A stretch of 41,002 bases of DNA from contig JALGVT010000028.1 of NCBI GenBank assembly GCA_025774555.1, positions 1 to 41,002 of the forward strand, read 5' to 3'. Both the position numbers and the translations under genes were made by a program. Below, piece after piece: positions 16,065 through 24,692 of the stretch. The notes beneath the pieces were generated by a model that was not told where the DNA came from, ran no database searches, and was given only the letters and a program-made list of their open reading frames with translations. Within the stretch, counting starts at the first letter, position 1. Each line of letters begins with the position of its first letter. This stretch comes from a candidate division LCP-89 bacterium (GTDB lineage Bacteria; Electryoneota; B3-LCP).

Positions 16065-17783
16065 ATGAATATTAAATTGAAGATGCAGAAAATATCAATA
16101 TATTTGCTTATAACAGTATTGTCAATTACGGTGTTTATGACTGGCTGTTCCGGAAACCGTTTGTTTATTCCGCCGCTACCGGTGCCGGATGATCGTAATC
16201 CGGTGGATAAGCCGGCATACAGGAGCGCTCCAAACGATTTCACCGACGGATTCAACCAACAGTTTGTTCTGCAGGGCGAACAGTTCACCGATCTATCGCG
16301 TCATATCCGCAATGCTAAGAGTGCTCCCAAAGAGGCTTATAACGTCGATGCTTTCGGGGAAGCGCCCAACTCATCCTGGTTCACCAACCGGAACGCCCAT
16401 AAGAGATTAAGTATTGAAGAGATCATTATCGGACCCGGTACAGGCGGCGGTCCGGATACTTCAAGCGTATGGACGATCATTCAGGCAAAGGCAGAGGGGG
16501 TGACACCCGGCTTCACTATTATTGACAGCCGGGGCGATAAATATGTCATCAAGTTCGATCCGATCGGCTATGCCGGATTGAACAGCGGAGCAGAAGTGAT
16601 CGGATCCAAGCTGTTTTACGCCGCCGGTTATAACGTGCCTGAAAACTATATCACTCATTTCGATCCGAATATACTCACGTTGGGGGCGGAAGTAAGATTC
16701 TTAGATGAGATGGGTCGCAACCGTTACATGCATGAAGCAGATCTGATGGAGATGCTGACGAGGGTGGATTATCTTCCCAGCGGTCTGATTCGCGCCACTG
16801 CCAGCAAGTACGTCCCGGGCAAGCCGCTGGGTCCTTTCCGCTATCGCGGCATGCGCAAGGATGATCCTAACGATTTCATACCTCACCAACACCGCAGAGA
16901 GTTAAGGGGACTGCGCGTCATGGCTGCCTGGCTGAACCACATAGATTCCAAGGCGGCTAACACGATGGACACGTTCATCGGTAATGACGGAAAGGGGTAT
17001 GTGCGACACTATTTGATCGACTTCGGCACGATATTAGGCAGCGGAGGGCGTGGACCGCAGCCGACATACCGCGGATATGAAAACGAACTCGATCCGCATG
17101 CGATATTACTGCGGACAATAACGCTGGGATTATACACGCCGAAGTGGGAGCGGCTGCCTTCTGAAGTGAAATATCCTTGTATCGGGCGGTATTATTCCGA
17201 CTTTTATCATCCGCAGAAATTCAAGATTATCTTCCCCAATCCAGCTTATGACAACCTCACCAGCCAGGATGGATTCTGGGGAGCGAAACTGGTAATGTCC
17301 TTTACTGACGAACAGCTTCGAGCGGTTGTGGCAGAGGCACAATATCCTGATCTGGAAGCTGCGGAATATCTCCTGAAGACGCTTATTGAACGGCGCGACA
17401 AGACCGGGCGTTACTGGTTTAATCGAGTTAATCCGCTGGATGATTTTAGATTGATAGAGCGTCCGGACGATGGATCGCTCTGGTTGCGTTTTACTGATCT
17501 GGCAGTCGCTGCCGGGCTCGAAACGGAGAAGAGCGCCAGCTATCGTTATAGTATCAGAGTTAACGGTGTTAAGATCGAATCTCGACACGAAGTAGAATCG
17601 AGTAATCATATTCCAGTAAAAGTCCTAGCGGTGAATCAGCCTGCTGAATTTAATAATGCCCAGATGGAGGTAATGATAGAAGTCAAGCGAGATCATCAGA
17701 AAAAATATGGTAAATGGGTGAAGGTGTACCTTGAGAAGACAGATCAAGGATTAGATATAATTGGAGTAACGAGACAGGGATAG
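16065..17783 (+). CDS. Lipoprotein with atypical protein-kinase-like (HipA/PI3K-like) residues
   Basis: This 572-aa protein has a signal peptide and lipobox FMTGC (Cys28), so it is probably anchored on the periplasmic or surface side. I do not recognise a named family, but the centre reads like a protein-kinase-like fold. There is a Gly-rich stretch GPGTGGGP (123-130), a beta3-like lysine KYVIKFDP (K163) and a helix with E177 (SGAEVIGSKLF). A hinge-like SKYVPGKPLGPF follows at 248-258. The catalytic-loop pattern NHIDSKAANT (D294, N299) has the D-x4-N spacing of HipA, and LIDFG (D319) resembles a DFG metal site. Residues 440-572 form a probable C-terminal beta-rich domain. It sits between an Omp85-like barrel and a phosphoesterase lipoprotein. 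Kinase activity is inferred; an envelope protein would need a nucleotide source. Confidence 0.55.
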   Translation: MNIKLKMQKISIYLLITVLSITVFMTGCSGNRLFIPPLPVPDDRNPVDKPAYRSAPNDFTDGFNQQFVLQGEQFTDLSRHIRNAKSAPKEAYNVDAFGEAPNSSWFTNRNAHKRLSIEEIIIGPGTGGGPDTSSVWTIIQAKAEGVTPGFTIIDSRGDKYVIKFDPIGYAGLNSGAEVIGSKLFYAAGYNVPENYITHFDPNILTLGAEVRFLDEMGRNRYMHEADLMEMLTRVDYLPSGLIRATASKYVPGKPLGPFRYRGMRKDDPNDFIPHQHRRELRGLRVMAAWLNHIDSKAANTMDTFIGNDGKGYVRHYLIDFGTILGSGGRGPQPTYRGYENELDPHAILLRTITLGLYTPKWERLPSEVKYPCIGRYYSDFYHPQKFKIIFPNPAYDNLTSQDGFWGAKLVMSFTDEQLRAVVAEAQYPDLEAAEYLLKTLIERRDKTGRYWFNRVNPLDDFRLIERPDDGSLWLRFTDLAVAAGLETEKSASYRYSIRVNGVKIESRHEVESSNHIPVKVLAVNQPAEFNNAQMEVMIEVKRDHQKKYGKWVKVYLEKTDQGLDIIGVTRQG

Positions 17784-17798
17784 AGGATTTCAAACCAG

Positions 17799-19091
17799 AT
17801 GGATCAGAAGTATTCGAAAAGTGGACAATATTCGCAAAAAAGAGCAATATTCTTTAATAATTCAGGCATATTGTGTCTTTTATTAGTGTTTTTCGCTATT
17901 TTTTCGTTTTCCGGATGCGCCACCAAAGGATTAGTAACCGAAGAGTACGACGCGGATTTCTACCGCGTTCCCAAACTGTTACCGGACATACTTGATGAAG
18001 ACCCGGCGTTCATCGTGTACGGGGATACTCAGGCAGATTGGCGGATCAGTCAGAAGTTTCTACGTAAGGAGAACTGGCTGACCTGGAAGATGGCAATTTT
18101 TCCATTCTATGAACTGTGCTGGCTGGGTAATGGAGCTGTAGGCATTTTTAACCGTCTTCGCTGCGTTCCTGATTACGGGAGCGATAGCAGACGAATGATG
18201 AGGGACGCCATTCTCAAAGAGTGGAAAACCTCGCCGATAGACTTTATATTGAATACGGGCGATATATGCGCCTATGATGGCAGCAGACCACAGCACTGGG
18301 CGCTCTTCCTGCGGGAAAACAGGCAGGAACGCAGTCTGCTCGATGAAGTCCCATATCTACCTACTGCGGGGAACCACGACCGCGTCAACAACTTAAAATA
18401 CGGCAGACAGAATTACCAGGCGGTCTTCGATTATCCGCTTTTTTATTACGTGGAATCACCGAACATGGGGCTCTTCGTCGTCGATTCCAACGTCATGATC
18501 GACTGGAAGGGCGAGATCGAGGACGATGAACAAGACCGGCTCTTCGCAGAATGGTTCGTGTCCGGCGATCCAGACTGTCCCGGATGGCTGGAAGACGAAC
18601 TGAAGAGCTGCGACAAACCATTTAAAGTAGTGTCGATGCATCACTGCCCGGTGAGCTTCGGTCATCACTGGACGGACTGGATTTCAGACAGTAATGGGCG
18701 CAACCTGTCAGAAAAGCGGAAAGCGCTGCTGGATCTGTTCGCTGAAACCGGTGTGCAGGTCGTATTTTCCGGGCACGATCATATATACCAGCGGAACGTG
18801 CTGGAAAGCGGCGACAGACCCGAAGGTGATATTCATTTTATCGTCAGCAGCGGCGGGGGAGTGCCGCTGCGCGATCTGACGTCAATTAAAGAGATGGGAA
18901 TAATCGGGGAGTTCTATTCTAATGAAGGTATTGAAGTTATGTCGGAAAGCCATTTCAAGGCATTTCATTATTGCATTGTCCAGGTGGATTCGGCAGAGAT
19001 GCAGATCAGAACTTACACCGTCCCACAAAGTTCACCGGAAGAACCTGCTTTATTGGATGAAGTAGTTATTCCGAATCCACATCGTAATTAA
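17799..19091 (+). CDS. Calcineurin-like metallophosphoesterase lipoprotein
   Basis: This 430-aa envelope protein has a signal sequence ending in lipobox FSFSGC (Cys40). All five metallophosphoesterase blocks are present: YGDTQ (D76, with Q78 in place of the usual His), NTGDIC (D155), GNHD (191-194), MHH (H281/H282) and GHDH (325-328). An unusual hydrophobic insert (about 92-122) lies between the first two blocks. The fold resembles purple-acid-phosphatase-type or cAMP phosphodiesterase-type phosphoesterases, acting outside the cytoplasm. It starts 15 bp after the kinase-like lipoprotein and 16 bp before the first NTT transporter. An opposing phosphatase role is a natural hypothesis but is not demonstrated by sequence. 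Confidence 0.85.
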   Translation: MDQKYSKSGQYSQKRAIFFNNSGILCLLLVFFAIFSFSGCATKGLVTEEYDADFYRVPKLLPDILDEDPAFIVYGDTQADWRISQKFLRKENWLTWKMAIFPFYELCWLGNGAVGIFNRLRCVPDYGSDSRRMMRDAILKEWKTSPIDFILNTGDICAYDGSRPQHWALFLRENRQERSLLDEVPYLPTAGNHDRVNNLKYGRQNYQAVFDYPLFYYVESPNMGLFVVDSNVMIDWKGEIEDDEQDRLFAEWFVSGDPDCPGWLEDELKSCDKPFKVVSMHHCPVSFGHHWTDWISDSNGRNLSEKRKALLDLFAETGVQVVFSGHDHIYQRNVLESGDRPEGDIHFIVSSGGGVPLRDLTSIKEMGIIGEFYSNEGIEVMSESHFKAFHYCIVQVDSAEMQIRTYTVPQSSPEEPALLDEVVIPNPHRN

Positions 19092-19107
19092 ACATCCGGG
19101 TTTTTGC

Positions 19108-20448
19108 ATGACAAATCCCTTCAAAGAGATCATGAACATACGCCGCAGTGAACTGCCGCTGGCTTCGTTGATGTTCTTCTACTTTTTCCTCGTTATTACC
19201 AGTTTCTGGATATTGAAACCGATTAAAAAGTCGCTGTTCATCGGTTATTACGATCTGGCGGGATTCAACCTTCTTTCCTGGCAGATGACGGCTTCCCAGG
19301 CGGAGCTTCTGGCAAAAGTGATGAATATGATCGTGGCTTTTTTAGCTGTGATTGTCTTCACGTTTCTGTCGCGCAGATTCAAGCGGCAGCAACTGACTTA
19401 CATCTTTTCTGTGTTCTTTATGGTCAGTTATGTTATCTACACCTCGGTTATCGACAATCCGTCCGATCTGACTGTCTGGACCTTTTATCTATTCGGCGAC
19501 CTTTTCTCCACATTGATGGTGGCGACGTTTTTCGCTTTTTTAAATGACAGCGTCACACCCGATTCTGCGAAACGGCTGTATGGTTTGATCGGACTGGGCG
19601 GAGTCATCGGCGGCGTTTTCGGCAGTAGTTTCGTCAACCTCAGGATCAGGCAGGCAGTGGAGGCTGCTGATGGTGGAACTTCAATAGCGATGTCCTGGTG
19701 GCTCTGGATCTGTATTTTGATCGCGCTGGTGATAATAATAACCGCATTTTCCGCCGGCAGGCTGGTAAGGAAGAATCCTCCGCGTCAGGTAGAGGAGTCG
19801 AGACCAGAACAGAAAAAGAAAGCTGGCAGCCCTGCTCTTGAAGGGGCCAAGCTGGTGTTTAAATCCAGGTATCTGCTGGCGATTGCCGGTATTGTGGGGC
19901 TATATGAAATCATATCAACCGTTGCTGATTTTCAGTTCACGGCAACGATCGCTCACTATTTAGACGGCGCGGCTATAGGCAGACAGTTTTCGCTGATATA
20001 CACTATCACCAACTGGGTGTCGATGTTCGTGCAACTCTTCCTTACCAGCTTTATAATGACACGCTTCGGGCTGACCGCAGCGCTGATGATTCTGCCGGCT
20101 GCAGTGGCGATGGGATCGGGCGCTTTCATGGTTTTCCCTATCCTCTGGACGGGCAGTTTTCTGAATACCGCGGACAACGGATTCAGCTATTCCATCAATC
20201 AATCAGCCAAGGAGACGCTTTACGTTCCCACCACCCGGGATGAGAAATACAAAGCGAAGGCGTTTATCGATATGTTCGTGCAGCGTTTCGCCAAGGCGAT
20301 TGCCGTGGGTTTAAGTCTGGTTATTACATTGATTTTCACAGATTTTTCTACTATCAGGTGGCTGTCGGCATTCACACTGATCGTTATGGTAGTGTGGATA
20401 TACGCTGTGCGGTATGCGGGGCGAAGGTTTAAGGAGATAGAAGAATAG
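19108..20448 (+). CDS. NTT/Tlc-type nucleotide transporter homologue
   Basis: This 446-aa polytopic inner-membrane protein has about 11-12 predicted transmembrane helices. The N-terminal signature WILKPIKKSLFIGYYD is characteristic of the ATP/ADP translocase (Tlc/NTT) family and its free-living relatives. A Gly-rich segment LIGLGGVIGGVFGSSF lies at about 165-180. The late QSAKETLYVPTTRDEKYKAKAFID block matches the conserved ETLYxPxxxxxKyKaKafiD region of the family. Substrate-determining charged residues cannot be assigned by eye. NTT proteins of obligate intracellular bacteria exchange ATP for ADP; the substrates of free-living homologues are mostly unknown. A second homologue follows 38 bp downstream, and an envelope kinase-like protein and phosphatase precede it. 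Confidence 0.85.
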   Translation: MTNPFKEIMNIRRSELPLASLMFFYFFLVITSFWILKPIKKSLFIGYYDLAGFNLLSWQMTASQAELLAKVMNMIVAFLAVIVFTFLSRRFKRQQLTYIFSVFFMVSYVIYTSVIDNPSDLTVWTFYLFGDLFSTLMVATFFAFLNDSVTPDSAKRLYGLIGLGGVIGGVFGSSFVNLRIRQAVEAADGGTSIAMSWWLWICILIALVIIITAFSAGRLVRKNPPRQVEESRPEQKKKAGSPALEGAKLVFKSRYLLAIAGIVGLYEIISTVADFQFTATIAHYLDGAAIGRQFSLIYTITNWVSMFVQLFLTSFIMTRFGLTAALMILPAAVAMGSGAFMVFPILWTGSFLNTADNGFSYSINQSAKETLYVPTTRDEKYKAKAFIDMFVQRFAKAIAVGLSLVITLIFTDFSTIRWLSAFTLIVMVVWIYAVRYAGRRFKEIEE

Positions 20449-20486
20449 ACAAAAAGATGATCACAGATTAACGCGGACTGTTTTTA

Positions 20487-23321
20487 ATGTCAGTTAAATT
20501 TCTTAAAAGAAGCGGTATTGATCCGGGCGAGGGTGTGCGCGCCGGTCTGATGTTCAGCTATATCTTTCTGGTGATTGCATCGCTGCTGATTGTCAAGCCG
20601 GTCAGAACGTCTCTCTTTTTAACCGAATTCGGCGCTGAACAGCTTCCCTATGCCTTTATGCTGGTGGCGCTGGTATCGGCTGTGGTGGCAAGGTTTTATT
20701 TCAAGCTCGCCAGCCGGTTCAGCCTGAACCGTTTGATCAGCATCTGGCTCCTGTCATCAGCGGTTAGTCTGGCGGTAATCTGGTTATTGCTGCACCGCGG
20801 TTACCAGGAAGGTTGGTTCGTCTATCTGTTTTATATCTGGGTGGCGGTTTTCGGAGCGATCTCCGCTTCGCAATTCTGGCTGCTTGCCAACTATGTATTC
20901 AACTCACGCGAAGCGAAGCGGATTTTCGGATTTTTAGGCGCGGGAGCCATTGCCGGAGGAATATTCGGCGGATATTTAACGAATTTGCTTGTCCCTTTCA
21001 CAGGCACGAACAACCTGATTCTTATATGTTCAGGATTCATTCTTATTATTTACTCTATTTTCAGAATAATATGGCGAAAGTACGCCCGGCGGAATCTTCA
21101 GAAGAGTCTGTCATCCCGGAGACGTAAATCCCGTGGTATAAGCACTCGTGATCCCGTCAAGCTGGTCCTCTCATCGAAGCATACGACCTATATGGCTGGG
21201 GTGATCGGCATAGGGGTTTTCGTTGCCAGTTTAGTTGATTACCAATTCAGCGCCATCGCCTCGGAGATCGTCACGGATGAAGATCAGCTCACTGCCTTTT
21301 TCGGTTACTGGTATTCTAATATCAGCGTTGCCGCGCTCTTCGTTCAATTCCTGTTGACCAGGCATATTCTCCGCCGTTTAGGCGTCGGCGCTTCGCTTTA
21401 TTTTCTGCCAGCAGGCGTTCTACTGGGTTCAGCGCTGGTATTATTTGCGCCATCGCTCGGGACAGTCATTATTGTCAAGTTCTTTGAGGGCGGTTTCAAG
21501 CAGTCCATAAATAAAGCCGGGTTGGAACTCTTAGCTCTGCCGCTGCCGGGTGAAATCAAAAACCGGGCAAAAACGTTCATTGATACTTTTGTGCCCAGCA
21601 TAGCCGAAGGGAGCGGAGGCGCGCTGTTGCTGCTTTGTACAATCATCTTAGGCATTTCGGTGCAGCATATCAGTATTGTGGTTCTCGCCTCGTTAGCTCT
21701 ATGGTATGTTCTCCTGCGGCGAGTAAATAAAGAATATGTCAATTCGTTCCGACTGGCAATAGAGAAACGCAGCGTCGATCTGGAGGAGTTGACGTTAAAT
21801 GTCAACGATGCTTCGGTGCAGCAGATTTTCGAGCGCGTGCTTGAAGGCGCTAATCCTAAACAGATAATGTATGTACTGCAACTGCTTGAGCAGGTGAAAA
21901 GCGAGACAATTTCACCCTATCTAGAGAAGCTGGTAACACACCCTTCAGATAAAGTAAAAGCTCAAGTTCTAAAATTGGCGGTAGAAGTATCTGACCTCGA
22001 TTTCACGGAGCAGGCGAGGGATTATGTGCCGTCCAATGATGCTGATCTGCGAATAGCAGCGATCTATTACCTGTGCAGGAAATCATCCGATCCGATTAAT
22101 AAGCTGATGGGATTTTTAAAAGATGAGGCGATTCAGGTTCAGGCGGCGGCAGGGATAGCTGCGGCTCATCTATTTAACGATGACGCTGAAATCCGGAAAA
22201 CGTTTAATGTAGCACAACTATGGGAGGAGACAAAGCGGTATCAGGAATCAATGGAATTGAGCGAGGTAGAAGATGAGTTCATGCGGATCAACCGCGCCGA
22301 GATGTTCGGCATAGTACAGACTGATGAATTTAATCCATATCTACTTGAATTGCTGGAAGATGAATCGACTAAAGTCCTCTGCGCCGCTATTCATGCCGCA
22401 GGGAAGAACAAAGCGCCTGAATTCGTTCCAGTTCTGATTAAGCGCCTTGGGACAAAAGTTGTGCGGAGCTATGCGAGGATTGCTCTGGCTGAATATGGCG
22501 ATGAAGTGATCGATGAACTCGTTAAGCGGATAGAGGATAGATTCGAGGAAATTGAAGTAAGACACAGCTCCATAAAAGTCCTTGCTATGATTGGATCGCA
22601 GCAGGCGGCGAAAAACCTCTTCGATTGCATCGATCGGGAAGAGACGGAGCTGCGCTATGCTGTTTTAAAGGCAGTAAACAAGATAAAGGACAATCTTCCC
22701 ACGTTGAAGCTGAATTCCAGGAAGATCAATGCCCAGTTGAAGCAGGAGATTGAAATACATCAGGATTTGCTGCAGATACTAAACCTGCATCGTGCCGAGA
22801 AAGAGGATTTTAGCGATGATTCGCCGTCCTCCTCAAAGCAATTGGAGTATCATTCAGCGGGAGGGCTGCTGGAGAAAACAATAGAGGAGAGACTCGCCCG
22901 GAACATGGAAAGGATTTTTCGATTTTTAGGTTTGAAGTATCCTCAGAAAGACGTCTATAATGCCTACCTCGGCGTGGTCAGCAGGGATCCAGTGCGTCAC
23001 GCTAACGCCATTGAATTTCTCGATAACCTCCTGGATTTCAATTTAAAACAAGCCATTATTCCTCTTCTCGAACCAGGCACAAGGCGTATTTTTCCGCACC
23101 GATTACTTCTGCATGATTGTCATGAGCATCGGGTCGATGATTACCTCAGCTATTTAGTCAATGGATCAGATAACTGGCTTGCCGCCTGTTCTCTATTCTT
23201 CATCGCCAGTTCCAGAGACGTTAAATTCTATCCTCTCGCCGAGAAGCAGTTAACCAGCCCTTTATTAATTGTTCGTGAAACAGCGGAATATGCTGTTAAG
23301 AGGTTGAAAAGCACGGAATAA
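20487..23321 (+). CDS. NTT-family transporter fused to HEAT-like repeats
   Basis: In this 944-aa protein, residues 1-410 repeat the transporter architecture of the preceding gene (LLIVKPVRTSLFLTEFG, FLGAGAIAGGIFGGYL, and a degenerate KAGLELLALPLPGEIKNRAKTF block). Residues about 430-740 are helical HEAT-like repeats with units such as VKAQVLKLAVEVSD, LRIAAIYYLCRK and VLCAAIHAAGKNKAPEFVPVLIKRL. A linker rich in Asp and Ser (about 770-790) leads to a C-terminal helical domain (about 800-944). Fusions of NTT transporters with HEAT and cNMP-binding domains are known in free-living bacteria; here the cNMP-like module is encoded separately in the next gene. The cytoplasmic HEAT part probably binds a partner or senses a signal. 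Confidence 0.85.
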   Translation: MSVKFLKRSGIDPGEGVRAGLMFSYIFLVIASLLIVKPVRTSLFLTEFGAEQLPYAFMLVALVSAVVARFYFKLASRFSLNRLISIWLLSSAVSLAVIWLLLHRGYQEGWFVYLFYIWVAVFGAISASQFWLLANYVFNSREAKRIFGFLGAGAIAGGIFGGYLTNLLVPFTGTNNLILICSGFILIIYSIFRIIWRKYARRNLQKSLSSRRRKSRGISTRDPVKLVLSSKHTTYMAGVIGIGVFVASLVDYQFSAIASEIVTDEDQLTAFFGYWYSNISVAALFVQFLLTRHILRRLGVGASLYFLPAGVLLGSALVLFAPSLGTVIIVKFFEGGFKQSINKAGLELLALPLPGEIKNRAKTFIDTFVPSIAEGSGGALLLLCTIILGISVQHISIVVLASLALWYVLLRRVNKEYVNSFRLAIEKRSVDLEELTLNVNDASVQQIFERVLEGANPKQIMYVLQLLEQVKSETISPYLEKLVTHPSDKVKAQVLKLAVEVSDLDFTEQARDYVPSNDADLRIAAIYYLCRKSSDPINKLMGFLKDEAIQVQAAAGIAAAHLFNDDAEIRKTFNVAQLWEETKRYQESMELSEVEDEFMRINRAEMFGIVQTDEFNPYLLELLEDESTKVLCAAIHAAGKNKAPEFVPVLIKRLGTKVVRSYARIALAEYGDEVIDELVKRIEDRFEEIEVRHSSIKVLAMIGSQQAAKNLFDCIDREETELRYAVLKAVNKIKDNLPTLKLNSRKINAQLKQEIEIHQDLLQILNLHRAEKEDFSDDSPSSSKQLEYHSAGGLLEKTIEERLARNMERIFRFLGLKYPQKDVYNAYLGVVSRDPVRHANAIEFLDNLLDFNLKQAIIPLLEPGTRRIFPHRLLLHDCHEHRVDDYLSYLVNGSDNWLAACSLFFIASSRDVKFYPLAEKQLTSPLLIVRETAEYAVKRLKSTE

Positions 23322-23358
23322 TTTTGTAACTTTAGCTATATTAGAATACCTGATATTT

Positions 23359-23793
23359 ATGTTGACGACGATAGAGAAAGTAATTATACTTCAGGGAGTG
23401 GACGTTTTTGAGGACGTCCCCACGGAAGGACTGGCGCATATTGCTTCCATAGCTGAAGTATTCGACTATCCCGAGAATACCGATATTTTCAAGGAGTACG
23501 GTCGAGCGGATTCGATGTATCTCGTTCTGGAGGGCAGCGTGGTGCTGCGCCAGGGTGAAAAAGAGGTGATGGTCGCGAAAGAGAAGGAAGCCTTCGGCAC
23601 GTGGGCTCTGTTCGACGACGAACCTCGTATCGTTACCGCGACAACCCGTGAACCGGTTAAGCTTTTAAGGATAGATGAGGAAGATTTTTTGGATCTGTTG
23701 GCAGATGACGTGCGCATAACACGCGGTGTTTTAAAGAGTCTGGTCAAACGCGTAAGAGGATTGATGGCGCTGGCAGCGAGAAAACAGGGCTGA
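23359..23793 (+). CDS. Cyclic nucleotide-binding-fold protein, degenerate phosphate cassette
   Basis: This 144-aa cytoplasmic protein consists almost entirely of one Crp/Fnr-type sensory domain: FEDVPTEGLAHIASIAEV, then MYLVLEGSVVLRQGEKEV. The phosphate-binding-cassette region is AFGTWALFDDEPRIVTATT. Canonical cassettes read FGE-(L)-A-L followed by R-(S/T)-A. Here the glutamate is Thr and the final Ala is Val, so cAMP or cGMP binding is doubtful. No DNA-binding domain is attached. It starts 37 bp after the HEAT-fused transporter. In related proteins the same fold is fused to the transporter, so it probably regulates it in trans. Confidence 0.85.
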   Translation: MLTTIEKVIILQGVDVFEDVPTEGLAHIASIAEVFDYPENTDIFKEYGRADSMYLVLEGSVVLRQGEKEVMVAKEKEAFGTWALFDDEPRIVTATTREPVKLLRIDEEDFLDLLADDVRITRGVLKSLVKRVRGLMALAARKQG

Positions 23794-23923
23794 GATTTCT
23801 AAGTGTCAATCGCGCTATAGAGACATAGTAACTATTCACATTTTAAGTTATTTCACTGTCTTTCAGGCATTACAGGCATTCAGTTAAGCGATATAAACAG
23901 AATTGTTGTGGAGTACCGCTAAT

Positions 23924-24400
23924 ATGGCAGAAGAATTACAGACCGTAGTCGTTGTTGATGATGAGGAGATGGTGCTCACCAGCATCGTTTCTTTTCTCAA
24001 ACTCGAATCCAATTACAATGTTGTCACCTTCACAGCAGCGCATCAAGCTCTCGGTTACATCAGAGAGAACGACATTGATTTAGTTATTTCCGATTACCTT
24101 ATGCCCGAGATGGACGGCATTCGATTCCTGGCGGAAGTCCGTTCGTTGAAGCCCGAGGTGCCGCGGATTATCCTGACCGGCTATGCGGATAAAGAGAATG
24201 CCATAAAAGCGATCAATGAGGTTGGTCTGTTTCAATATATAGAAAAACCGTGGGATAATAACGACCTGATGCTGGTTATCAGGAACGGACTGGAAAAACA
24301 GAAATTGATTAAAAGGCTGAACCAGAAGATTTCACAGATCAATCAGGCATACGGGGAACTTGAGGATCTGCAGCGGGAGATAGTCAAGGCTTTTGTGTAA
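23924..24400 (+). CDS. Stand-alone response regulator receiver with C-terminal coiled coil
   Basis: The 158-aa product comes from the ATG at 23924, chosen because GGAG lies about 10 nt upstream; an in-frame TTG at 23903 is less likely. The receiver domain (about 7-125) has VVDDEE, phosphorylation site D57 in SDYLMPEMDG, the Thr of ILTGY and Lys of IEKPW. Residues 125-158 form a helix that ends abruptly at LEDLQREIVKAFV. In many RpfG-type regulators a similar helix leads into an HD-GYP domain, which is absent here. It lies 130 bp after the cNMP-fold gene and could share the operon or have its own promoter. No cognate kinase is adjacent. Confidence 0.9.
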   Translation: MAEELQTVVVVDDEEMVLTSIVSFLKLESNYNVVTFTAAHQALGYIRENDIDLVISDYLMPEMDGIRFLAEVRSLKPEVPRIILTGYADKENAIKAINEVGLFQYIEKPWDNNDLMLVIRNGLEKQKLIKRLNQKISQINQAYGELEDLQREIVKAFV

Positions 24401-24476
24401 CAGATGACCAATTCCTGTCGAGAACGAATGCGAATGTTACCATTTGGAATCAGTCCGTTCTAACAGATACATGTGG

Positions 24477-24670
24477 AAAAGGGGCTGTCCCAAAAGTCAA
24501 TAAACTGTCATTATCCCACAGGGATGCCTACGGCACGAACGAAGTGTGGTAATCTCTTTGTGCTTGTAATATAGGAGATTGCCACGTCATCCGTCGGCTG
24601 ACGGATCCTCGTCCCGAAGGGACTCCTAAGGAGCAATGACTCAATATTTCTCTTTTGGGGCAACCCTTTT
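24477..24670. repeat. MITE-like repeat, copy 2 (about 190 bp) with nested mini-hairpin insertions
   Basis: Terminal inverted repeats: AAAAGGGGCTGTCCCAAAAG (24477-24496) matches the complement of the right end (24651-24670) at 17 of 20 positions. It shares the interior of the copy at 11533-11665 but carries extra short palindromes: ATCCC-ACA-GGGAT with TGCC-TAC-GGCA (24513-24535), ATCCGTC-GGCT-GACGGAT (24589-24606), GTCCC-GAA-GGGAC (24611-24623) and CTCC-TAA-GGAG (24623-24633). It lies between the receiver gene and the AI-2E gene and fills most of that 292-bp gap. Confidence 0.87.
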
Positions 24671-24692
24671 TTCTCATCTCAGGAGTATTTGC

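Noticed and set aside
23924-24400. Response regulator truncated by the MITE insertion
   Set aside because: The domain ends like the linker before an HD-GYP domain, but the stop is 76 bp before the MITE and no HD-GYP remnant is readable downstream, so truncation by this element is not supported.
24636-24692. N-terminal extension of the AI-2E family protein (MTQYFSFGATLFSH)
   Set aside because: These codons lie inside the MITE right end. A good ribosome site and ATG at 24693 give the normal family N-terminus.
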